This document shows positions 31,838 to 43,404 of a stretch of 64,000 nucleotides of DNA, one piece after another; position 1 is the stretch's first letter; the number at the start of each line of letters is the position of its first letter. The notes beneath the pieces were generated by a model. The model saw nothing but the letters and a program-made list of their open reading frames with translations, made no database searches and was not told the DNA's origin. Location: positions 20,811,001 to 20,875,000 of the forward strand of contig OY756957.1 in assembly GCA_963580455.1 (NCBI GenBank), read 5' to 3'. A program made the translations under genes and the position numbers. The DNA comes from Euonymus europaeus. Taxonomy: Eukaryota > Streptophyta > Magnoliopsida > Celastrales > Celastraceae.

Positions 31838-33154
31838 TGATAGGTATGAATATACCTATTATTTTTAGTAATAATCTTTCCCACTTATGCCTTTAGCATG
31901 CTTAATTTGGTACATTTATCTATCGTTTCGATTCTTGATAGGAAATTTGCGGTTTGGAGTAAAAGGTTGCAAATCAGGACTAAACTGACAAATTTGGAGC
32001 TGGAAGCGATAAGCAGACTGCTCTGGGCGAAATCCATACGCCCATAGGCACAACATAATCCGCCCATTCCAGTGAAAACCTAGTGGGAGCGCGCCTAGGC
32101 GGGATCCCTACATGCCTAGGCGCCCGCAAAAATTTCCAGCTCAGTTACTACCCGAAAACCCTAAATGGAGTGAGGACTGGACATTTGGATGGTCGTTTTT
32201 TCAAAGAACGAAAAGAGAAGAAAACAGGGTTTTTTTCAAGGCTCGAAGGAGGAATCTTCATCTGGATCTTGGATTTTCTTGAAATCTTTGGTGAAATCAA
32301 CATGTTTCCTTCTCCTCCTTTGTTTTTCTTTCTTTACATGTGTAACTAAGCTTTCTATTGCCAAAGCTTGGATGAAGCCTTGAGTTGAATGATTTGTTTA
32401 AGACTTGGTTTATGATTACATAAGTCTATTTGGGTATAAATCTATGATTTCTATGTTTATTGCAATTCTTTTTGCTCTTTGTGCTTAATCACCACTTAGG
32501 GTTTGAAGGAGTTTGTTTGATGGATTTGCTAGATGGTAAAATGTCAGGTAAATCATGCTTCTTGAGATTATAGATTGCAATTATTGTTGCCTTTTATTAG
32601 GAACAAGATTGTATGGATTCTATGTTCATTGTGCTTTATGAATTCCTAAACATATTTAGACCAATACGATGGCTAGAATATTGTAGCAATATCCAACCTA
32701 GACCAATAATATGGCTAGCATTTGATTTGAGGGAAAGTAGCTTAGCTGCGCTAAAACTGACCTAAGTACGAATTCGTTATACTTAGATTGGCAAGTGTAT
32801 GAATAAACTAATTTTCTTTGCAAATTAATGACTCTTGTTGAATTTCAATGCCTTGGTGCCTTCTATTATTGCTTGAAACTCATTTCATTGGACTAAGTAG
32901 TTTAGTGGTGACGTGTTATGGCATTGGCATACATCATTGAAAATATCATAAATATTTATTCTTATTGTTTGAGTCCTTTTAATTACAACCAAACCATATT
33001 GAGTGGAACTATATTTTCTTGCATTGTATATGTCTATGTACAATTATAAATTTGATTAAGTTATATCTCCGTCTCTGTGGATATGATCTCTACTGACCAC
33101 TTGTACTATTCCTCTTACTAGTGCACTTGCTAGTAGGTTATTTTAGACCCAACA
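31838..33154 (+). repeat. 5' LTR of the Athila element
   Basis: 1317 bp. GCGCGCCTAGGCGGG- and GCCTAGGCGCCC-type palindromes occur about 250-290 bp from its start. Followed by the PBS at 33161. Confidence 0.95.
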
Positions 33155-33348
33155 AGTTTATGGCGCCGTTGTCGGGGACGGTAGCTTATATTTGATCCAT
33201 TTTTGTCTACATCGCTTAGTTTCTTACTAAATTTGTAGTTGGCTTATACGTTTCTCTTGTTCTTTGTAGTTCATGCAAGGACGACGTTCACAAGACACAT
33301 AAATTTTTCCTATTGATCCAAATTTGGGACGTGCACGTCTAAATAAAA

Positions 33349-34674
33349 GTGACAAGCAAACTCTTGGAGAATACTCTCCCGCACATTCTTTTATCTCATA
33401 CTTCTAGCTCATCTAGCGAGCGATTTCTTGGAGACAATCTTGAGCAAGACAAGATGGAAGAACATCATGAGGGAGTTGATGATAATGGCATTAATGCCAA
33501 TGCTCCTCGCACTATACAGGATTTTTCTATGCCTCAATTCATTACTCGGCAGTCTTGCGTTGTTTTTCTGACTATTGCTCCTAATTTATCTTATGAAATT
33601 AAGGGCTACATGATTAATTTGCTTCCTTCCTTTTCAGGAGAGGAGAATCAAGATGCCAGTGATCATATTGATAATTTTTTGGAGATATGTGGTACACAGA
33701 AAATTCAAGGAATCTCTGCTGAATTCATTTGCCTCAAGCTATTTCCTTTTTCTTTTAAGGGTGAAGCAAAAAACTGGTCCAAGACCTTGCCTGCCAATTC
33801 TATCACCTCTTGGGATCAACTGTCTACAAAATTTATTCAAAAATTCTATACTCAATCAAAGACACAACTGTTGAGAGACCAAATATTTCACTTCAGGAAG
33901 AATAAGGGAGAGCCACTTTATCAAGCTGTCCACATCACCAATTCTTACCATGGCAGATTATGCTATACTTTTATTAGAATTTATCAGATGAATGCCGCCA
34001 TAGGTTGGATGCAGTTGCTAGAGGGAATATTATGGCGAAGGAACCAACTGAGGCTACAGTGATCATTGAGAATGTGGTAGCGAATTCCTCATAGTGGGAT
34101 ATTAGAGATTTGAGTGGTTCCAGAGCAACTATCTATGAAGCTGGTACTCCAAATACTGAAATGGTAGCCATGGCTAGAAAACTTGATGCTGTTCTGAACT
34201 TGTTGAGCAGAAATATAAAGCCTTGTGGTACTTGTGCAGGCATAGACCATCTCACTCATACATGTCCTAGAGGGGGCACTTTTCCTCAAGAAGAGGTGAA
34301 TGCAGTGCAAAATTTTCATTGACAGCAAAATGACCCATTCTCTCATATATACAATCCGGGGTGGAAGAACCATCCGACCTCTCTTATGGCTCTTCTGAGA
34401 ATTACAACCATGGTTCTAGACCTTGGCAAGGCCACTCTCAACCACCACCTCCAGAGCAAAAACGATCTTCTATGGACGACTTGATTACTCAATTAGCTCT
34501 GTCACAACTGAAGATGCATAACTCGCAAGCAAAAATGAGCAATTCTATGACTCAATTGCAGCAAACAATTGCTAGTGATACTCAGTCAATTTCTAAGCTT
34601 GAGAAGCAAGTGGGCGAACTTGCGAATGCCTTGAGTGAGAGACATTTGGGGAAGCTTCCAAGCCAACCATAGGT
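33349..34674 (+). pseudogene. Athila gag
   Basis: The frame contains the Athila Gag block FSGEENQDASDHIDNFLEIC, FICLKLFPFSFKGEAKNWSK, and WDQLSTKFIQKFYTQSKT. A frameshift near 33945 and a stop at 34060-34062 break it. A CCHC knuckle (CGTCAGIDHLTHTC) follows at about 34225, then a stop at 34321-34323, then a Gln-rich coiled coil (QLKMHNSQAKMSNSMTQLQ, SKLEKQVGELANALSER) ending at a TAG at 34670. Gag forms the particle that packages the RNA. Confidence 0.88.
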
Positions 34675-34785
34675 GAATCCCACAAAACGTGAAGATGCAA
34701 AGGTTGTTATCGTAGAGAGAAGTGGGAAGAAGGTGGACAACAAAATTGAATTTCGAAGCAAGAAGATGATAATGAAAATAAACCA

Positions 34786-35570
34786 ATGGTGGTGGAGCCA
34801 AGTGCATCCCCAATAGCTCAAGTTAAAGAAGACAAACAGATTGTGGAAGAATATGTTCCACTAGTTACTTTCCCCTCCAGACTTGCACCTAAGAGGAAAA
34901 GCAAGTATAACCGGGATATATTTGAAGTTTTGAAGAAGATTGAAATCAATATTCCACTTATAAATGCTATCAAATCTATCCCCGCTTATGCCAAATTTTT
35001 GAAGGAGTTATGCACTAATAAAAGGAAAATCAGTGAGCATGAAGAAGTCTCTTTCTAAGGAGACTAATGTAGTATTACAAAAAAAATTGCTCCCCAAATT
35101 GAAAGATCCTGGCAGTTTTACAATTTTTTGCATTACTGGAGAAAAGCCCATTGAGATAGCATTGATGGAGCTTGGTGCCAGTGTTAATATCATGCCTTAT
35201 TATGTATATTCTACTCTAAAGATAAGGGGGTTGAAACCAACTATAGTTACTCTACAATTGGTTGATCGCTCCCTTTTTCATCCATTTGGGCTTGTTGAGG
35301 ATGTCTTAGTGAAAGTTTGAGAGTTTGTTGTTCTAGTGGATTTCTTAATCCTTGACATGGAAGGTAAACCAATTCTTGGGAAAGATGTGCCTCTTATTCT
35401 AGGCAGGGGTTTTATGGATACTACCAATACCATCATTGATGTCAAATTAGGTGTGCTCTCGATGATAGTTTTTGATAAAAGTGTTGAGTTTCGACTCTCA
35501 GAAGCAATGCGACATTCAAATGATGCTAAAACCTGCTTTTGGATATATGTAGCTGACAGAATAATTAAAA
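34786..35570 (+). pseudogene. Athila protease region
   Basis: A KRKSKYNRDIFEVLKKIEIN segment leads into the aspartic protease. The active-site motif reads ELGASVNIMP, where the family usually has DLGAS, so the catalytic Asp is replaced by Glu. Two frame breaks (35058 and 35318) and the segment GRGFMDTTNTIIDVKLGVL, the usual protease C-terminal part, are visible. The missing catalytic Asp would inactivate the enzyme. Confidence 0.8.
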
Positions 35571-35617
35571 TGTAGGTTTGTCGGAGTAATAAAATCACTA
35601 CATTAGAGGTTTTTCTT

Positions 35618-37200
35618 GTGGGTGATTCAAGGAATATGTTGACTATGGAAATTGAAGAAGTATACAATATGTTTGCAGCTTCACCTCCACATCTACATAA
35701 GTGGGGGCCTATTTTTGAAAATCTGAGGGACTTTCCAATCTCTAAGAAGTTACTGCCGTCTATTGAAAGCCCACGAGAACTAGAATTGAAGCCACTCCCT
35801 CCTCATACGCGATATGCATTCTTGGGTAATTCTCAAACTCTTTCGATTATTATTGCCTCTAAATTAACTGCTATGGAGGAGGAGAAATTGTTACATGTGC
35901 TTAAAGAGAATAGAACTTCCATTGGGTGGACTATAGCAGACATTAAAGGCATCAGCCCATCAATGTGTATGCACCACATTTTACTTGAAGATAGAGCAAA
36001 GGCAAGTCAGGAGGGTCAAAGAAGGTTAATCTCTAACATGAAAGAGGTAGTTCGTGCTGAGATTCTGAAGTTACTTGATGTAGGGATTATCTATCCTATT
36101 TTATATTCCAAGTGGGTAAGCCCTATTCAGGTGGTTTCAAAGAAGTTAGGCATCACAGTTGTTACCAATGATAACAATGAGCTTATTCCCACCAGAAAGG
36201 TCACGGGCTGGAGAGTCTTTATTGATTATAGGAAGTTAAACACCTCTACGAGGAAAGATCATTTTCCTCTACCATTCATTGATCAAATGTTGGAGAGATT
36301 GGCAGGGCATAGTTATTATTGCTTCTTAGATGGATATTATTGCTTTTCAGAGATGTATGATGAGTATCTTTTCTGATATGGTAGAGAGGTTCATAGAAGA
36401 ATTCATAGATGATTTCTCTGTTTCTGATCTTATTTTGATCATTGTCTCCATAATTTATCTCTTGTTTTGAAACGTTGTAAAGAGACGAATCTTATACTCA
36501 ATTGAGAGAAGTACCATTTTATGGTGCAGAGAGGTAATGTCTTGGGCTTATAGTTTCTCAAGATGGCATTGAAGTCCATAAGGCAAAGATTGATATTATC
36601 TCCAAATTACCGCCTCCGACTAATGTGAAGGGAATTCGCTTTTTCCTTGGCCATGTCGAGTTTTATCAAAGGTTTATTATGGACTTCTCCAAGATTTCAC
36701 GACCCTTATGTGCATTATTGGCCAAAGATGTAGATTTTCATTTTGATGCAGAGTGCTTAAAGACTTTCGATACACTAAAAGAGAAACTCACTTCTGCTCC
36801 TATCATGATGCCACTAGATTTCTCTTTGCCATTTGAAATTATGTGTGATGCTTCAGATTATGCAATTGGGCTAGTGGTTAGTCAGCAAATAGTGAAGAAA
36901 TCACATGTGATCTATTATGCCAGTCAGACTTTGAATGATGCTCAAGTTAATTATTCCACCATAGAGAAAGAGTTTTTGGCTATCGTATTTGCATTGGATA
37001 AATTTTGGTCATATCTGACTTGTTCCAAGGTGATTGTGTACTCTGATCATGCAGCTCTGCGATATCTAATGACAAAGAGAGACTCAAAACCCAAGTTGAT
37101 CTGATGGGTGCTTCTATTACAGGAGTTTGATTTGGAGATTCGGGATAAGAAAGGGTGTGAGAATGTTGTGGTAGATCATCTGTCATGGTTAGCTATCAAA
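35618..37200 (+). pseudogene. Athila reverse transcriptase and RNase H, with internal RT deletion
   Basis: The connection domain (SKWVSPIQVVSKKLGITVV, GWRVFIDYRKLNTSTRKDHF, LPFIDQMLERLAGHSYYCFL) is followed by a deletion. LDGYY joins directly to a later block (CFSEMYDEYL then, in another frame, ERFIEEFIDDFSVS), removing the palm segment after LDGYSG. The catalytic aspartates remain as FIDDF. A thumb region follows (GIEVHKAKIDIISKLPPPTN), then RNase H (FEIMCDASDYAIGLVVSQQ, YSTIEKEFLAIVFALDKFW, VYSDHAALRYLM) with a stop at 37102-37104. Confidence 0.87.
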
Positions 37201-37392
37201 GAAGGGGGCTCAAAAGACCCAAATTTTAATGAAAATTTTCCAGATGAGCAACTTTTCCTTCTTGAGCAACCTCCATGGTTTGCAGATATAGTCAATTATC
37301 TAGTTGCATATCAACTACCTTCTGGCATGACTAAGCAAGCCAAAGATAAGTTCTTCTCCTTCATCAAATATTAATTTTGGGATGAACACTAT

Positions 37393-38560
37393 TTGTTCAA
37401 ATCTTGTCTTGATCAGATCATTTGCTGCTGTGTGCCAAAAACTGAGATGGAGAGTATCTTGAATTTTTTTCATGCTCATGCGTGTGGCGGTCATTTTGGA
37501 GGGAAGAAAAGAGCCGCAAAAGTGTGCCAATGTGGGTTCTTTTGGCCCAATTTATTTAAAGATGCTCATGCCTATTGCACCACTTGTGATCGTTGCCAAC
37601 GCACAAGCAATATTTCCTCAAGCGACCAAATGCCCTTGTAAAATATCTTGGTGGTAGAACTTTTTTATGTTTCGGGTATAGATTTTGTGGGTCCATTTCC
37701 CCTCTCTTATGGCCATCTCTACATTTTGGTGGAGGTGGACTATATGAGTAAATGGGTGGAAGCTATCCCAAGTAAGACTAACAATCACAAAATAGTTATA
37801 AATTTTCTCAAAGACATAATCTTTGCACTGTTCGGCACACCAAGAGCTATTATCAGTGATGGTGGATCTCACTTCTGCAATAAGCCTTTCGAAAAAATTA
37901 ATGAAGAAGTGTGGAGTCACTCACAAGGTGGCTACTCCTTACCATCCTCAAATGAGTGGTCAAGTGAAGATCTCTAATTGCGAGCTCAAGTATATTCTTG
38001 AGAAAACTGCCTCCTCCAATAGAAAAGATTGGAGTATGAAATTAAATGACACTTTGTGGGCTTATCGGATAGTTTTCAAAACTCCATTTGGCATGTCTCC
38101 ATATCGGTTAGTTTATGGCAAATCGTGTCATCTTCCAGTGGAGCTTTAACATAGAGCATATTAGGCAATCAAGACCCTTAATTTTGATATTCATGAAGCC
38201 GGTGATTTACGAAAGCTTCAGCTTAATGAGCTTGATGAGCTCCAGAATGATTCTTATGAGAATGCCAGAATTTACAAAGACAAAACAAAGCTTTTCCCTG
38301 ATCGGCATATCTCTTGAAAGTCTTTGAACCGGGTCAATGAGTTTTACTCTATAATGCTCGTCTTCGATTATTTCTAGGTAAGCTTCGCTCAATATGGAGT
38401 GAACCTTATGAGGTTCTCAAAGTTCTTTCTCATGGCTCGATTTTTATCAAAGACACCCGCACTGAATTTGAGCAACAGGTGAATGGGCACCGTCTCAAGC
38501 CCTATTTCACAACTTCCTTCGATATGGAGAAACACAAGCTTCGCCTTGAAGACCCTCCAT
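37393..38560 (+). pseudogene. Athila integrase
   Basis: The zinc-binding HHCC segment reads FHAHACGGHFGGKKRAAKV with CTTCDRCQ. The core begins [19 protein letters not shown] with the first Asp and shows [11 protein letters not shown] with the second. The frame is broken near 37640 and 37920 and continues as [38 protein letters not shown] and SGPYEV-like tail sequence. Integrase joins element DNA to the host genome. Confidence 0.87.
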
Positions 38561-38569
38561 CACAATGAA

Positions 38570-39740
38570 TTTTTATGTTGTCTCATGTCCTTGTCACTTC
38601 TCACATTGAATTATTACACTGTTAAGTTTTGATGCATCATTGTTTATCTTGTAGGTACAACTACGTCTAGCTAAAGACACTTAACTTAGCGCTACTTGGG
38701 AGGCAACCCACGAATTAATAACCTTTTGAAATTATGCCAAGGATTAAGAGTACAACACCCAAGCGCCCCAGGGCCACTGCGAGGCTGTTCGGGTCAGCCA
38801 CCATTGTACCGGAGGTGTACCTTTCTTCTGCCTTATAGACACTATTGGGATTAGTAGTGAGCCACTTGGTCAATTCCGACTTCTTTGTCCTTTTATTGCT
38901 GCCCCAGATGAGCAGATACTTACCATTCTGGTATTCCCACCGCTAGTGCAAGCCTTCTTTAGTACCATCTAGATGACGAGTACCGGCGAGTATAGCATTA
39001 CATTACCATCTGGGATGCTTATTTTTTTCAACTGCAAATATTTGTGTAGCTATTGGATACCCCATTTTTCGGCCAGTTGACAGTGGATTCTTACCACCTC
39101 TATCCACTGTTGAGTTGGGGAACCACTCTTGGATGGTGGAGCAATTAGGAGGGCCACGTCGATCATTTATTAGAAAGCCTGATCTACCTGAATCCATGTA
39201 TCTTGTGGACCGGCTAGCGCACCATAACTTGTGGCCTGTGGGACATCAAAGTGAGAGGAGTCATGAGATACTTAAGATTCTATATTGCATTTGGGCAGGT
39301 AGATGGTTTGATGTGGGCTATTATTATGCTCGTTCTTTTCTAGAGATTCAGCGATGATTTGAGGATGCCAATGTGTCTGTCAAACAACTATTTTTAACTC
39401 GGATTATCACTTGCTTACTGGCTCATCTTGGGGCTTTACCACTCGATATACGTCCTCTTTCCCTAATCATGGAGGAGATCCATATGAGCAATTGGCATAT
39501 TAGTATGGCCCATATCCACGATTCTCGATACAAAAGATCTCAGGTTGCTCGGAGAGCGGGTGCAGCCGATGAAGCTGCTGTAGCTGAGGCTGATGAGGAC
39601 GTTGCTGATGCTGCTACTATTTTTGGCCCTAGCGTCCAGATAGAGAAGATCCGTGTTCAACTTGCTCTCCTTGAGGACGACCAGCTTTCGCTTCGGCAGC
39701 AATTCCAGACCCATCAGAGTAGTACCAGTCTATTCTAGCC
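38570..39740 (+). pseudogene. Athila third ORF (env-position, plant transposon protein domain)
   Basis: After integrase and a short spacer, an open region reads MGNHSWMVEQLGGPRRSFIR, then YLVDRLAHHNLWPVGHQSER and ILYCIWAGRWFDVGYYYARS, a stop at 39355, and later a predicted helical C-terminal part with Ala/Asp-rich and Gln-rich stretches to 39738. This matches the domain found after pol in many Athila elements, whose biochemical role is unknown. I see no convincing signal peptide or membrane anchor, so an envelope function is not supported here. Confidence 0.7.
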
Positions 39741-40365
39741 ATCTTGCAGGAGCTTAGGAGAGATCATTGTATTACTTTTGTTCATCGTGGAACGTCGACT
39801 GGTCCGTGTTTCTAGATTACTCCTCAGGTTGTGTTATTCAACGTTTATCCTCCATATTGTTTTACTCTAGCTATCTATTTGTATGACGCTTTGAGGACAC
39901 AACAACTTTCAAGTGTGGGGTGGAAGTGCATATCTATATATAAAATAAAATATAACAAAATATAAATTACCGTGCCTTGATATCGTTATCTTATGTTCTT
40001 GGGAGTTTTGGAATGCGACTATGTTTAATGCTTATAAACTCTTGGAAGCCGTCTGTTTTACATTCCCCTTGTGCATCACTTTACATTAAAGGAGTAATTG
40101 AGTAGACAGATATTCTTTGTCGAGTATATGGAGTGGTTTAAGTGTGGGGTGCTTGCATTCATATGATGGAAACGTTTGTGGGTATCGTTCTTGTAAGCCC
40201 TCAGGAGACAACACTCCTCCACTAGGGAGACCTAGGGGTTTAACGACTTGCTACATATGCTAAATGTAACCGTGATTCCTGTGTCAGTGAGTTAGGAAAT
40301 TATCTTTCATATGTGTTTTTAAAAGAGTGTACTCGAGGACGAGTACGGTTTGAGTGTGGAGTGTT
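39741..40365 (+). other. Non-coding 3' region of the Athila element
   Basis: No long frame. It has two AAGTGTGGGGTG-like stretches (about 39909 and 40139) and TTTGAGTGTGGAGTG immediately before the 3' LTR, which may act as polypurine tract. This G-rich signal is recurrent in Athila 3' regions. Confidence 0.6.
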
Positions 40366-41663
40366 TGATAGGTATGAATATACCAATTATTTGTAGTAAT
40401 AATCTTTCCCACTTATGCCTTTAGCATGCTTAATTTGGTACATTTATCTATCGTTTTGATTCTTGATAGGAAATTTTCGATTTGGAGTAAAAAGTTGCAA
40501 ATTAGGACTATACTGATAAGTTTGGAGCTGGAAGCAATGAACAGACTGCTCTGGGCAAAATCCATACGCACCTAGGCATAACATAATCCGCCTAGTCCAG
40601 CTAAAACCTAGTGGGAGCGCGCCTAGGCACCTGCGACAAGTTCCAGCTCAGTTATTACCCGAAAACCCTAAATAGAGTGAGGACTAGACATTTGGACGGC
40701 CGTTTTTCCAGAGAGCGAAAAGAGAAGAAAATAGGGGTTTTCAAGGCTAGAAGGAGGAATCTTCGTCTAGGTCTTGGATTTTGTTGAAATCTTTGGTGAA
40801 ATGAACATGTTTCCTTCTCCTCCTTTGTTTTTCTTTCTTTACATGTGTAACTAAGCTTTCTATTGCCAAGGCTTGGATGAAACCTTAGGTTGAATGATTT
40901 ATTTAAGACTTGGTTTATGATTACATAAGTCTATTTGGGTATAAATCTTTGATTTCTATGCTTATTGCAATTCTTTTTGCTCTTTGTGCTTGATCACCAC
41001 TTAGGGTTTGGAGAAGTTTGTTTGATGGATTTGCTAGATGGTAAAATGTCAAGTAAATCATGCTTCTTTAGATTATAGATTGCAATTATTGTTCCCTTTG
41101 ATTAGGACCAAGATTGTATGAATTCTATGTTCATTGTGTTTCATGAATTCCTAAACATATTTAGACCAATAAGATGGCTAGAATGTTGTAGGAATATCCA
41201 ACCTAGACCAATAATATTGATAGCATTTGATTTGAGGGAAAGTAGCTTGGGTGCGCTAAATAAAACCGACCTAACTACGGAATCGTTATACCCGGATTGA
41301 CAGGTGTATGAATGAACTAATTTTCTTTGCAAATTAATTACTCTTGGTGAATTCCAATGTCTTGGTGCCTTCTATTATTGATTGAAACTATTTCATTGGA
41401 CTAAGTTGTTTAGTGGTGACGTGTTGTGCCATTAGCATAAATCATTGAAAATTCCATAAATATTTATTCTTATTGTTTGAGTCCTTTTAATTACAACCAA
41501 ACCATATTGAGTGGAACTTTATTTTCTTGCATTATATATGTATATGTATAATTAGACATTTGAATTAAGTTATATCTTTGTCTCTGTGGATATGATCTCT
41601 GCTGAGCACTTGTACTATTCCTCTGACTAGTGCACTTGCTAGTATGTTATTTTAGACCCAACA
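40366..41663 (+). repeat. 3' LTR of the Athila element
   Basis: 1298 bp, TGATAGG...CCAACA, followed by the CATAT duplication. Fewer GCCTAGGC copies remain than in the 5' LTR (40570-40630). Confidence 0.95.
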
Positions 41664-42013
41664 CATATCCATAACAGCTGAATGTATAACAACAAATCCA
41701 AAAAATTGCATCAAAAGAACTTGAAAAAAAAATTCACAAATATCCATCATAAAGATAAAACAAAAATAAATCATACACACTTCAATGCCCACTCGCACTT
41801 TCCCTCTTGCACTTCCATGGCATATTTTTTGCATCAGCATCAATTCTCCCCTGCACAATACATTCAGAATAATAAAAATTGTAAATATAAGTATAGAAAT
41901 ACGAAATGAAATTGCATAAACCAATATAATACATTCACAAAATCATCATCATTATCCAGACTTGTAAAATTAAAACCATTATCATCCACACATCTTCTCT
42001 TCAAAAATGAAAT

Positions 42014-42313
42014 TCATAAACATGTCACAGGAAAGCTTCTATCCATGTTACATCTAAGGAAGAAATTAACATAACTGTCATCTTGAATATGAACAGGCTC
42101 CATTGAAACGCGTGCATTCATAACATACTTCATTTGAATTTTATATGTGAGACGATCAATCTTCGTAATACCGTACATAATATCCAATAACGCTTCGTAT
42201 GAAATGTCATTTTGAATAATCACACATTTGCTCTTTCCACCTTTGTACATATAATTGATGTTCAATTTCTCCCAATCTCCGCAGTAACGTACTAATATAC
42301 TCACATCAGTCAT
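42014..42313 (-). pseudogene. MULE transposase (mudrA-type) N-terminal PB1-like domain
   Basis: On the minus strand an ATG at 42313, directly after a TTATGCAG acceptor-like site, opens MTDVSILVRYCGDWEKLNIN. It continues CVIIQNDISYEALLDIMYGI and VHIQDDSYVNFFLRC, about 100 residues to a stop at 42014. The pattern (xVRYxGxW, YxxLxxxIY, PVxIxDDxxVxFFL) is the short N-terminal domain of plant mudrA-type transposases. No zinc knuckle or DDE core follows before the Athila insertion at 41663, so only the N-terminus survives. Confidence 0.72.
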
Positions 42314-42344
42314 CCTGCATAATGCAACATCATAACAAAAGTTC

Positions 42345-43160
42345 AGAAATTCTGTTCTCAACCAAACATCAAACGATTCTCAACCTATTATAATGCATTT
42401 CTCAACCTACATATATTGCTCACATGAATTCTCAACTAAGAAAAAATACTCAATTAATTTTCAACCAAGTCCAAACAGGCAGTTCTCAACCCATCAACAC
42501 AAGCAGTACTCAACAAAATCAAAACATTGAGTTATCAACCAAGTGAAAACAGACAATTCTCAACCAATTTAAAACAAGCACTTCTCAACCAATGAAAATA
42601 GACAGTTCTCAACCATGTCAAAACATACAGTTCTCAAACAATGAAAACAAACAGTTCTCAACCAAGTCTAAACATACAGTTCTCAACAAAGTCAAACAGT
42701 GAGTTCTCAACCAATGAAAACAGGCAGTTCTCAACGAAGTGAAAAGAGACAGTTCTCAACAAAGTCAAAACAGTGAGTTCTCAACCAGTCAAAATAGACA
42801 GTTCTCAACCAATCGAAAATAGACAGTTCTCAACCAAGTGAAAATAGGCAGTTCTCAACCAAGTCAAAATAGGCAGTTCACAACCAACTCGAAATAGAAA
42901 ATTCTCAACCAACTCAAAATAGACAGTTCTCAACCAAGTCAAAATAGGCAGTTCTCAACCAATGAAAACAAGGAGTGAGTTCTCAACCAGTCAAAACAGA
43001 CAGTTCTCAACCCAGTCAAGACAGTGAGTTCTCAACCCAGTCAAGACAGTGAGTTCTCAACCAATCAAAATAGTGAGTTCTCAACCAATCAAAACAGGCA
43101 GTTATCAACCAAGTTAAAACACCAAGTATTATAATGCATTTCTCATTCGTTAACAAAATA
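42345..43160 (-). repeat. Array of ~28 GGTTGAGAACTG motifs (right array)
   Basis: On the plus strand CAGTTCTCAACCAA recurs about every 25-30 bp with spacers such as GTCAAAATAGG. On the minus strand it reads TTGGTTGAGAACTG, so this array mirrors the left array. It lies immediately upstream of the mudrA-type start, in the promoter/leader position. Confidence 0.92.
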
Positions 43161-43404
43161 ATACAATGTTGAGAAAATATACAAGGTTCGTAACCGTCAT
43201 GGTCTTAGGCAACATTTTCAACCTAATAAACAAACTAGACTACAAAGTGATATGATAAACATAAAATTGCTAGTCTTTCTCGAGATTGATTATTTTTTTC
43301 TCGGCATCTATGACATCTTCTACCATATTTGCATTTGGCCCATATTCATTTGTAAAATCAAGGGTAACATATAGATGTGTATACATTCGTATCCACGAAC
43401 CGCT

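Larger units (their letters stand above)
31838..41663 (+). mobile_element. Athila-type Ty3/gypsy retrotransposon (9.8 kb)
   Basis: LTRs at 31838-33154 and 40366-41663 start TGATAGGTATGAATATACC and end GACCCAACA. CATAT is duplicated at 31833-31837 and 41664-41668. The primer site TGGCGCCGTTGTCGGGGA at 33161-33178 is the tRNA-Asp-type site used by Athila/Tat elements. Coding order is gag, protease, reverse transcriptase, RNase H, integrase, then an additional ORF after integrase, as in Athila. The LTRs are similar with many small changes. Stops, frameshifts and an RT deletion make the copy inactive. Confidence 0.96.

Noticed and set aside
38570..39740. Retroviral envelope gene in the Athila element
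   Set aside because: Only its position suggests this; no signal peptide, cleavage site or membrane anchor is visible.
29578..41663. Solo LTR and Athila element read as one 12-kb element
   Set aside because: Each has its own target duplication (AGCTG and CATAT), and MULE repeats lie between them.
26838..43160. Regularly spaced repeats that resemble a CRISPR array
   Set aside because: The motif is only 12-14 bp, spacers are unequal and related to each other, there are no cas genes and this is plant nuclear DNA.
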